From Hofstenia miamia (Eukaryota; Xenacoelomorpha; Acoela), in NCBI GenBank assembly GCA_004352715.1, contig SCFE01000008.1, positions 1,714,502 through 1,778,501 of the forward strand: 64,000 nt of DNA. The letters run 5' to 3'. Below, piece after piece: positions 43,880-54,339 of this stretch (its first letter is position 1; each line of letters opens with the position of its first letter). The notes beneath the pieces are model-generated. The model was not told the origin of the DNA. It saw only the letters and a program-made list of their open reading frames with translations, and did no database searches. Made by a program: the position numbers and the translations under genes.

Positions 43880-44240
43880 GCAGTGTTGGGAAAAAATCAG
43901 ATTTAAATTTAAAAAATCGGAAATATTTATATCGGAATTTTTATAATCTAAATTTCAATTTCAAATAAGAGAAATTTGTTTGATACTATTATTTTTGAAA
44001 TACAATAATTTCTATTTTAAATAAACTGAAGACAAAAAACATGTAAAACAACATTTCAGAGCTTGCCAATTCATTCCAATATCAAGGCAATGACTTCAAA
44101 ATAATTAAAATACACTACTTGTATTTCTTTTAGTGTACTTGATTTAAATCAATAACTGAACTAATATTGTGCTTTTATTTAAATCATGATTTAATCAATG
44201 ATTTAAATCGAGTGATTTAAATTGACTCAATGAAAACTAT
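43880..44240. repeat. AT-rich segment with GATTTAAATC runs, possible hAT MITE relic
   Basis: Begins CAGTGTTGGGAAAAAATC (43881), a start shared by many hAT miniature elements. It ends in iterated GATTTAAATC/ATGATTTAAATC motifs around 44150-44225. A matching right end and an 8-bp duplication were not found. Confidence 0.4.
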
Positions 44241-44829
44241 AGAATTGAATTTGGGCCTATAACTAATGACAACAAGCAAAATACGTTAAGTACAACTTCC
44301 TTTTATTTCGGCACTAAAGATAAATTTAAGATTGAACATTTTTAGATGGCATTGTGGAATTGCATCTAAATCTAAATTAATTTATCAGGTATTCCTGAAA
44401 AGAATTCAAACGATGGTATATAATTGAGCCATAGATCAGCATAGTTTTTTTGGTACAAATGTTTTAAATAAATTGGTCTACACCAAATGTTTTAGGTAAC
44501 AATTAAATCTAAAAAAAAGATATTATAAAGCATTACACTCAATATCCCAACAAAAAGTATTAGAAGGTTTAAAAATATTACTTGCTTTAAGAATCATTTT
44601 AAAACCTAAAGAAGAACTAACCGCATTAAATCATTGCTGTAGAACTACAGCACAAAATTAGCGAACCATTTCCCAATATATATATTCAAATAAAACATTA
44701 TAACAACGTAGCTGTCACTATATCAATCAAGAGAACGTTTTTAACACATGACCATAGAAAGTAATTAAAGAGAAACCCAAGGAATATGATTACAAATATC
44801 GCGAGTGTTGACTCTATATCATTTAATTA
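44241..44829. other. AT-rich spacer, nothing recognised
   Basis: No ORF, repeat pair or RNA gene seen between the possible MITE and the older LINE. Confidence 0.4.
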
Positions 44830-45343
44830 GGGCAACTAACAACTATTAAGTTAGCTAATATAAGATCGTCAATCACCAATGGATTGATAAACAGGTAAAA
44901 AGTTTTTATCAAAAGACGCCAATTTTGTTTCTGAGACAAAATATTAATGAGCATTGGCAAATGCAAGGAATTTATCAACTGAGATAAACGATTTATACAC
45001 GTAAGAAAGAGAACTGAAATTAGCCTCAAAGAGGGAGATTCCTTTATCAAAGAAGCTTTATAAGTTGCAAATATATTGAACAAACTATTTTCAAGTTACG
45101 GTAAAAAAATAGAATCAATCAAGACTGTGGAGTAAACAACAAATACCAAATGAACACTAAGATAGAAATGAATGATTTTATCTTTACTGAACTGATAGTA
45201 TTGAAATTCAAAATATTATAAATGAACCAAAACACAGCGTTTCACCAGATTTAGATGGAATATTATATGATACTATTAAATGCAGTGGTAATGTGTTGGC
45301 TTAGTCAATTTAACTCTTGTTATTATTGTGATAAATACCGGTT

Positions 45344-46937
45344 CATGCTGGATTTCCACGAGCGCGCTACGGACACAAATTTACTTACCTCAAATTTGTG
45401 TTTACACGGTAGTAGGTAAATGGAAGGTAAATTTTCGTAGTGCTGCAACGACATCTAGCAGCATACTATTTGAGAATATTTTATCCGTTCATAGCGAGGA
45501 AATAATTTACTTACCTTTCATTTTGTTTACACGAGAGCGCTATCTCAGATGAAAAATTAGTTAAAATATGTCATATTGCCATTCATTACAATGTTAAAAC
45601 AAAATAAATTCTATACTATTTTAAATGAAATTTACAAATAGAATTTTATTGTTATTGTCTAAGGAAGTTTTGCTTGAATATCGATATAATGTCTTGGCAT
45701 CTCACATTGAATGTGTTCATTCAATTCGTATAGTGAAGAGTAGGAAAGTTTTTAACAAAGATGAGTTTTCGAAAGTGCCACTTTTATACCTCTATACAAA
45801 AGATGGAAATGTTTAGAAAACTTTGGCCAATCACGATCCGGACTATTTAAGTTAATGCCAATTCAGCCCCTTTTTATGATCTTTACATAAAATTTCCTTA
45901 ATTTTTATGTTTGATAGACCAAAATTGGGTATCTTAGAAACTTATAATATAATTTAAATATTGAAATTCAAAACTTCAAATGAATTTTAGAAGAGTATAT
46001 GATATTAAAAAATATGGTATTCACTGCATTTAGGTTGATTTGCGTGCACTGTGTGGGAATAGTAATTTATTTTTGAAACACTGGACTATCTTTTCGAATA
46101 CTTCGGCCCTAGCCTAGGCCTACTAATCTCCATATCTGATCTAATTATATATAAATATTTTAGTTCAATCTGTGTTATAGCTTGTAACACAAAATTGTTA
46201 TTCAAAAATGTTTGTTTAATTGTATGGGTTCAACTGTGTTACTAACATAATTTTTTGTTATCGCATATATTGAATCTGAATTTAGCATACTTAATTTTTT
46301 AATGTCTAAGATCTGTTATTGTGTATAATTTTTCATTTGAAAAAATATCATAACCTGTTAAATTTATGAATAACAAACTATAGCAACGAAATTATAGATG
46401 CAATTTTATTTCATTAGTAGACATATCATATTTTTATTGTATTCATAAATGAATGTGTCTAAAGAATAACGACTAGTTGAACTAAGACATTTCCAGATTG
46501 GTTAAAATGTGGTGCGCAAATTTACTCGGATACGGATTTAGTCAAAACACCAAAACCACAAATTGAGATGATTGACAGCCAAAATTTACTCGCTACCGTC
46601 TGAACACATTCCGCTCTACCTCAATTCCGAAATAATTTACTTACCGTACCGTGCTCATGTGAACAGTCAACAATTTCTGGACGCTACAGTGTAAACACTC
46701 CAAAAGCATGCTACGGCTACCTAGTGAAATTTAATTGTCCGTAGCGTGCTCGTGGAAACTCAGAATAATTGTCAGTATNCCGCTCTACCTCAATTCCGAA
46801 ATAATTTACTTACCGTAACGTGCTCATGTGAACAGTCAACAATTTCTGGACGCTACAGTGTAAACACTCCAAAAGCACGCTACGGCTACCTACTTGAAAT
46901 TGAATTGTCCGTAGCGTTCTCGTGGAAACGCAGCATC
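45344..46937. mobile_element. Inverted-repeat DNA element inside the LINE
   Basis: Left end CATGCTGGATTTCCACGAGC (45344) and the inverse of the right end (GATGCTGCGTTTCCACGAG, from 46937) match, and the match runs on through GCTACGGACA. The interior carries further copies of TTTACTTACC and GTTTACAC motifs in both orientations. There is no transposase ORF, so it is non-autonomous; the superfamily is unknown. Part of the right side is duplicated around the N at 46779 (46611-46765 and 46780-46935), so the true length is probably about 1.4 kb. Confidence 0.65.
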
Positions 46938-47164
46938 AATTATTGAAAAAATTATAAAAAAAACAATTTAGAAAAAAAAACTTTTGCAATTTGGTTTTCG
47001 CAAAAAACCATAGTACCATCGACGCTTTGATTGACTTAGCTGGAAGAAAAAAATTAACTTGGAAAAAGAAAACTCCTTGCCTCTTTTTTGACCTCAAGAA
47101 AAACTTTTGAAACTAAGTTTCGTAGTGCAATATACGGAGTTCTAAGGCCTCCGTTACACTTGGA

Positions 47165-47516
47165 GGGCAATTGGACGGTTTTACAAACCCGCCAGATGTA
47201 GCTCAGCAGGTAGGTTTTATTGCAGTTTTGAAGGCATTAATTTTATAAGCAGGTTTTATTTAATCTGGCAAGTGCAACTAACAGAGTGGTATACTAATGT
47301 TAACAATAAAAAAAATAAAAAGATTGCACCAAGAGTATTGATAAAACCACAAATGCATGATATAAAATTATTGATATGCATCCATAGTTTATATAAACAA
47401 ATTACATTTACATAAAGAAATTGATGGCAACGGTGCTTGCCTTGCAAATTACACCTGACAAAATTCTCGGCTGGTATATCAATTGAGTGTTAATTATCAA
47501 AACCCGCCAATTGTCC
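47165..47516. mobile_element. Short inverted-repeat element inside the LINE
   Basis: GGCAATTGGACGGTTTT (47165) pairs with the inverse of AAAACCCGCCAATTGTCC (ends 47516). The ~350-bp interior is AT-rich and non-coding. It sits exactly between two collinear LINE fragments. Confidence 0.5.
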
Positions 47517-47900
47517 TAATTTGCATCAATGACCATAGTGAAAAACTAGTAACATATCTATGCGGATAACACAACATTAGTTAATTCGTGACCTAGATAA
47601 ATATTTAGTCCGAAATTCGCCAGACTGAGTTATGGTTAAATTTAAACAAACTAACGCTAAACCTTAAAGCTACAGAACTAGAACATATTATTTACAATGC
47701 AATAATACAATAAATCAGACAATATCGTGCTTTGTGATTCTTTATTACTAGAAACTCTTAAATAGACAATAACTTAACATTTGGAATATTTAGATTCTTT
47801 GTTAAAAGGTTTCAATTTTAATAAACATGTAGTAAACAAATATAACGAGTTGGCAACAAATCGCAAAAAGCATAAAATGCACAAAAAATTATCGCATTAA

Positions 47901-48240
47901 TTAATGAATTTACCAATAATACTAATATTTTATTAATGAACAAAGGTTCGCTTGAAATAAGAAGTTTTAATTAAAGATTCGACTAATTGATAATTGCCTT
48001 AATTTCTAATTATCATTGATATCGTGCAGAAAATTATAAACTAGTATTGATTTAAAGGTATCACAAATGGGATTGTGCCTTCAGCTCGATATTTGCAATC
48101 AGCTCGATATTCAAATACAAAATTGGGGTTTTGACTGCAGCTCGATATTCAAATACAAGCAAAATTTGAAAAACATGAATTCTAAATTGGCAAGTAACTA
48201 CATTATTCATGCTTAATTAATAAATATCTAAAATCTAATT
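47901..48240. other. Spacer with short tandem CAGCTCGATATTC copies
   Basis: CAGCTCGATATT occurs three times at 48079-48161, two of them followed by CAAATACAA. The inverse form (GAATATCGAGTTG) occurs at 48269, just after the adapter remnant. Confidence 0.6.
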
Positions 48241-48263
48241 CACATCTTGTGTATAAGAGACAG
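48241..48263. other. Sequencing-library adapter remnant (Tn5/Nextera junction)
   Basis: CACATCTTGTGTATAAGAGA + CAG. The last 16 bases are the Tn5 mosaic-end sequence used in Nextera libraries. The preceding CACATCT is the tail of the same sequence in inverse orientation, with three bases missing between, as in a mate-pair junction. It is not biological, so continuity across this point is doubtful. Confidence 0.85.
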
Positions 48264-48540
48264 CATTTGAATATCGAGTTGATAGTAAATAAACTGATTG
48301 GAGACAAATGCGTACTTGCTCAAGACCTTTGCCCGTATGCATTTGTCTCCAAGCAAATTCAATTATTATAAACTCATTTTAAATTACTAATAAATAATAA
48401 AGTTAATTACTAATAAATTAAAGTTAAAATTTCAAATGTTTAAAATACTTTGTTTGTATTTTAACATCGACCTGATTGCGAATATAGTCCATCCCTTCGC
48501 TAAATACCTTTTTGCTATTCTTTCCAGGTTTATATGAAAG

Positions 48541-48831
48541 TGTTCGAAACGCGATAAGACATTAATTTTTTAACTACCATAATTTACACAAGATAAAATA
48601 ACTTAGTTCATAACAATACTTTGCAATTATCGGCGTTATTAACAAAATAACTCAGTACTACTATACTTATAGCATTTTTGTCATGGTCATGGTGTTTCAA
48701 CTTTGACATTTGAATTAAAATATGTTATTCATATAATGTTTAAACTGTTTGATTGTTAACAAGAACATTAATTTTAGGCATACAATTTTTGTTTATGAAC
48801 GCTATGTTGATTTCGAACCCTTTGTCTGACA
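48541..48831 (-). repeat. LTR, 3' copy (291 bp)
   Basis: Matches 53779-54121 along its length with indels; shared blocks include AATTTACACAAGATAAAATAA and GTTATTCATATAAT. Confidence 0.65.
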
Positions 48832-49389
48832 CTTTTTTCCGAAATGCATTTCCAAAACATTTGATTGCATGAAAGAATTCGTCCAAAACACATATGAAAT
48901 TTCATTTCGCATTATGGAGGAGAATTTTAATGTCGTATTTTGAAAATCACATAATGGACGTTTCCTTTCTTTTGGTTTCTGATTTTTGTCTTTTTTTGAA
49001 GCCATGCTGTTCCTGAACCAGTGAGTAATTTTAGAGAGGGGTTGAGTAGTAAGTACTTCTTAAGTTATCTGGTTCAAAGGTCAATAATTTACCCTTGTAC
49101 ATTTGCTTCCTACTTTCAGACAAGTATTGAATGGCAGTAGAAATAATGTTAGCATTTACAGACTTCCAAACAGGTTTTACCTGCTCATTTATTAGGCAGT
49201 TATTCCCATGTGTATTTCTGTTTCTCTTATACATGAGTGAGAATTTCTTCTTCAGTGAACACTTCACTACACCACGCATCTCTTCACAATCATTGGTAGT
49301 CTTGGAATTTTCTTTAGGCACTAACTTGTCAATTATATCAAGATTTTTGATTTGACTCTTTAGCAAATATTCATTTACATAATGAACTG

Positions 49390-50060
49390 TATTTTATCAA
49401 TATCTGCAACATCATGAATCAAATTCTTAAAATGTCTAATTATTCCATTACATAGTAGATTGTCAAGAACATTTACAATAGTATATGTTCCTAACACAAG
49501 TGTTTTTGTTTTTCAAGCTAGCTTAGCATCTGTTGTGGCTGGCTTTGTACATGCTATTACACCTGTGGTTATGTATACAGAAGTGTTGTAATAAAATTCT
49601 TTGATCTTCTCTCCAATTTCTTCCTCTGACTTTGGTTACCATAACTCTAATTAGTTTTACTAATCCTTGGTTTAGTCATTCCACAGTTCTTTTAGTTTGT
49701 ATGTGATATGCTGCAGTACTATCATTTATTTTTTGGTGACAATAATTAATTCTTGAAAAGTTTTGATTAGCATTGTAATCCTTTGTGCATTATTGTGTTT
49801 AATGGTGGGCCCATTTCCAAAAACAAGATATTCACTATTGTTTGAGCTGTGATGCCATTATACTGTACTTAGACAAATTGTGCACCACAACCACAAATTT
49901 TGGTATCTATCACTATCCTTTGCCTTAATGATTACATTTTTTGCCTTAATTGATTTAATTTTTCCAGCCATGTTTCACACTGTAGAAAATGTTTCAGATT
50001 GTTGAATGGACATGTTTTACATTTAAAAATGACATCTTCCACTGTTGCACATATTGATGT
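49390..50060 (-). pseudogene. Retrotransposon integrase relic
   Basis: Minus-strand fragments in several frames: a CKTCPF Cys pair (zinc-binding end), VVVVHNLSKYSIMASQL (first Asp region, Asp replaced by His), FGNGPTIKHNNAQRI (second Asp replaced by Gly/Asn), YHIQTKRTVE then LNQGLVKLIRVM (the HPQTNGxVERxNxxL block with the Glu), and KSEEEIGEKIKEFYYNTSV. The motif order fits an LTR-retrotransposon integrase. Catalytic residues are lost and stops are frequent. Confidence 0.55.
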
Positions 50061-53000
50061 ACATGGCTTGTGATGGTATCCCCAACATTATGTGGCATAA
50101 AGACTTTCATTGCTGTTGCATTCTGTATTTTTCATTTATTTCAATTTCAAAATTATTATTTCGAATTTATTTCAATTGTAATTTTGATATAGTGACAATG
50201 TTGCTATATATTTTTGTTTGAATTTCTACAAATTTACTAGCACAGTAGAACTCTAGCAGATGATTGATATGTAGCTGTCACCTATTTATGCATATTTTCA
50301 TGTGGTACTTTTTGTTTAAAATTAGAGGTTTTCATTTGTATAAATATCCATGAATTGTTCATTTATTTCTCTTCAGTTTATTCTCAGTAAATTCGTTTTT
50401 ACTTGTTATTTTGATTTATCTTATATTTAAAAATTATGAGTTTCTAACTTTAAAACTGTGTAGTTAAAGGGCACCCAAATGTGGTACAACTTGGCTGGCT
50501 TGTTTCCTTTAACTTAGGTTAGGTCCATGAACAGGGCTGTTGTACTGCTTGTCATTCATAAATAAAATTGTTATTAATGCTTTCACCTAAATTGCATGAG
50601 GTGAGAAACATACTAAGCTCAGGTTATTTTTACCATACACTTAGGTTCACTACTTAGGGCTTCATTATTCTTAATTAATTAAGGCTCTATTCTTATGTGA
50701 CTCTTCTTAAAGGTTTTTTGTATCAGGTCAGCTGAGTGTGGCCACTGTTCCCCAATGCAATCTCCTGTTTTACTTTTAACTTATATTGGGATAAGGTATA
50801 GCAGCAAGTGGAGTTGATTATTTTGTAGCATTGGAAAATCCATGCACTGCTCAAAACCCTCAATAAGGTAGTAGAATAGTTAGCTGATTTCATACTGATG
50901 CAACAATTATTAGATTTTACTTTCATTTATTATTTATAATATCTTTGAAATGAAACTAATTTGTAACCAAAATAGTGAAACTTTAAGACCATCTAAAATT
51001 AGTTCTGTACCAACAATACAGTCAATTGCTTACACCACATTCCAGTGATGAAATAAAATTATCCAGGTTTGCTTATATTTAAAATTTAAATCAAAGTAAA
51101 TCAAGATTGTGCATTGCAACTTAATTACCCAAAAGTGGACCATGTCACTGGGTTTCAAGTACTGAGAATGTTAAAAACTCAAAATCAAATAAGCTCACAA
51201 AACTCAATCAGAAAAGTCAGAAGAGAATTCTTCAAAACTTGAACTCAAACTCAATTGAAAATTCACTTGAAAATATCAAAAAAATTATTTGTTTTTCAAT
51301 TTCAATTTCTTTATCAATCTCAATCAATACTTAGCTTAGAGAATTTGGAATTATTGTAAAATAAATGTTTTTTTATACCAAAAACTCTGAATTAGAAAAA
51401 ATTATATTGAACTTGAAATTTTTAAGAAAGTACTCCAACCTGGACTTAATAATTCAAGCTCAACTCAAAATCTCTTCCATGTCACACTTTGGGAAGAAGG
51501 AAATGTTAGAAAAAATTCTTAATAATTAAAGATATTTTAATTTATCTTACTTAACTTTTCTGCTATCAAGCATAATTAACTTTTCATTATATTAAAACTT
51601 GTACTAAAGGATTTCTATTAATTTTGCTAGACATATTGATAATAAAAGTAGAAATTGTACTCTTTATATTTTTGTTGATTGCTTGTAGTGATTGTGAATT
51701 TAATATACAATTTATAATTTGCATTACTATACTAAATCTGGTTTTGAAATTCACATTACTTAAACTAACACAAGCCTACGTTTTGTCAGACTACTTGGAT
51801 TGTGTCATGATGTGATGGTTTAGACTTGGTTTTATTATTTATATTAGGTTAAATTGGTATGAGTAGGAATTCATAGATGAGAAACTTGTAACTCATTTTA
51901 CATTAGCATGCAGCTAGCCTCTTAATTACATTACAAACATATTTTTTTGATATTGTACAGTAGTGCAATGTTAATTAAATATAAAGTTAATTACTCATAT
52001 TGGATGTACAGTTTCAAGTAACAAATTTCAAATGTAAATTTATTATTGCAACATCTTCTACTACATATGGCATAGTACTTACAAGTTGTGGTCACCATCT
52101 TAGTTTCTCTGCAGTGTATATTGACTTGTTGTACAACTCAATTACTAAGTTAAGTAATAAAAATATGTCTTATTTAGAATGCAGCAGAAGTGGTCTCCCT
52201 AAATCAGTAACATTACTTTCTGCCTCTGTGGTTGGGCTTCAATTCTCTAGAGAGACTTCGACCTCATGATTTACTCCCATCCTTCTCAAAACTCAACAAA
52301 TAGAATTCTGCCTTAAGATATTTAAAGTAAAAAATCATCACAATAATTTTTTTCTTTTTAAGAATTTTGTCCTTGAGTTCCCTAATGTATAATTTGTATG
52401 AGAACTTAGATCCATTGGGTGAGGAGTAGCATGTGTAGAGCCCATCAAATAAAAGATATAAATTCTGCACATTTTAACAAATATGATCCCCACTAAGTTG
52501 CCACAAGCCTTTAGTTTTCAGCTTGATATTGTGACATCACCCAAAAATTGTATAAATTAGCTATATTTGTTATAATGAAACATTATTTTGATTTAAAAAT
52601 TTGATTAAATGTAGCAAACAAAAACTAATCTGTAAACCTTATGACAAGAAATCATCGATAAAAAGAACTTATTTCTGCTCCATACATGGTTTTCAAGTAT
52701 TGACAATGTTAAGAACTTGAATAACTGGCAACATTTGATCTGAAAGCTTGGAAAAGAAATCATCAAAACTCAAAGTCAAATTTGATTGAAATCCACTCAA
52801 AAGTATTACTTTTTTTTCAAAGCTTAGAAAAAAAAATTCATTTAAATTTTGTGTAATTACCAATTTGATTTCAAATTAGTTATGATTTTCCTGACAAAGG
52901 TATAGATACAGTGATGGGATTCAAAGTTTTAAGAACAGGTTCTCTTTTGTATCATACTTACTAACAACAGGCTTACTCATTTCCTTCTAAAACCAATTAT

Positions 53001-53778
53001 CTCATTTTTTCTACTAAATTGAAAAAAAAAGTTGATAATGTTATTGTATGATACAGCAACACTGTAATAAATTGCATATAGAAAACAAAATACATTAATA
53101 ATCTATTCAAGTTAAAAAACATTTTCTCCACAAAACCCTTATACATTTAAGTTATAGAATAGTACATTATCAACTGGTGTATGGGTTGTTAATACTTTCT
53201 ATACTTACATTGAATTAGAATACTACAATAAAATTTGTCTTGTTCTGCTAACAAACATATTTATTTTCTTCAATAACAAAAATGATCTCTTTTCAACAGT
53301 GCTCTGTTAGAAATTTCTTATTCTCAATAATTCCAACTGGCAACTTGATTGCTATCATATTCCTTTACAATTTTGTGTATTTAATCTTGGATCATCAGCA
53401 CATTGGTTTTTTAGCTATGTTGTGACACAAAATGACTAGCATTCCATGCCTCAAAGGGAGTATAACAAGGTTAATTGTCATCAAATTTGCTACATATTCA
53501 CACATAACAGGTTCTTTGAAATTTTGCAGTACTTTTCACATAATCACAGAAATCATTAATAGAAATTTTGAAATGAAAAATGTCACTGAATCTATACAGT
53601 TTCCTTCTGTAGCTAGCCAGTGCACAATTTTCTGAATATTCTAGGTATCTTGCTTTAGCAAATTTATCCCTTGACAAAATGCCATGCCTTCCTCCATTTT
53701 TTGATTTCAAATGTCTATTATCTATCAGTTGCTTTTACATATTGATAATTATAACCCCAAGTAGTTCAAAAGTCAAAG
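50061..53778. other. Interior of the decayed LTR element, not readable
   Basis: Expected place of gag and RT/RNase H on the minus strand. Only short ORFs remain (for example 53498-53710 minus, 50723-50926 minus), without recognisable motifs. Unrelated insertions may be present. Confidence 0.4.
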
Positions 53779-54121
53779 TGTTCAAAACGTGATAAAAGAC
53801 ATTAATTTTTTTAATATAATAATTTACACAAGATAAAATAACATCAAGTTTTAATTCATAGCAATATTTTGCAATTCATATTCTAATTATCTTAGCAAAT
53901 TCATTGCCATTGTCAAATTTAGGCATTATTGACAAAGAACTTAGCATTAATTTACTTATAGTGCTTTTGTAATAGTGTTGCTGCTTCTGCTTTCACATTT
54001 GCATTTTAAATAAGTTATTCATATAATATTTAAACTACTTGATTGTTAATTAGAACGATAATTTTAGGCATTAAATTCTTATTTATGAATGCTATATTGA
54101 TTTCGAAACCTTTGACTGACA
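53779..54121 (-). repeat. LTR, 5' copy (343 bp)
   Basis: Longer partner of the repeat at 48541-48831. No clear primer-binding site was recognised just inside it. Confidence 0.65.
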
Positions 54122-54339
54122 CCGAAATTTTGAACCTTTTACTTTTATTCCCATTACCCTATCGTGGGACAAATTTAATAATTTAATTTCAAATTTTGTG
54201 CTTTCAAAATACATATTGGTGAAAACATTAAATCAACACTCGTTGATAATGTTATTACGTATCATATTAAGAGAGTTTAGGGCCTGAATCATATGTTGCA
54301 ATTTGGTCCTAATCGCATTAAATGGAATTATATATTTAA

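Larger units (their letters stand above)
44830..47900 (+). pseudogene. Old CR1/jockey-like LINE, split by two insertions
   Basis: Collinear fragments of one LINE ORF2 remain on the plus strand. At 44990-45090 lies the pre-RT linker (KEGDSFIKEAL then VANILNKLFSSYGKKI). At 45185-45300 lies the start of RT (IEIQNIINEPKHSVSPDLDG, equivalent to the SPGxDGI motif). At 46938-47150 lie SIIEKIIKK and QFGFRKNHSTIDALIDL and FFDLKK, RT motifs 2a/A. At 47525-47720 lie a damaged ADD region (TYLC then DNTT) and WLNLNKLTLNLKATE. Many stops and shifts interrupt it. Two inverted-repeat elements (45344-46937 and 47165-47516) interrupt the order exactly at the breaks, showing later insertion. Clade is uncertain beyond CR1/jockey-like. 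Confidence 0.65.
48541..54121 (-). mobile_element. Decayed LTR retrotransposon, about 5.6 kb
   Basis: Two related direct repeats, 48541-48831 and 53779-54121, each begin TGTTC and end TGACA on the plus strand (TG...CA form) and are clearly diverged. On the minus strand the interior next to the 3' repeat ends in a purine tract (GGAAAAAAG, 48840-48832) directly before the LTR. Integrase relics lie near that end (49390-50060), the order expected of Ty3/gypsy-like elements. Gag, protease and RT are not readable. No target duplication is visible (GAAAG versus CCGAA). The age is old, judging from the LTR differences. Confidence 0.6.
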
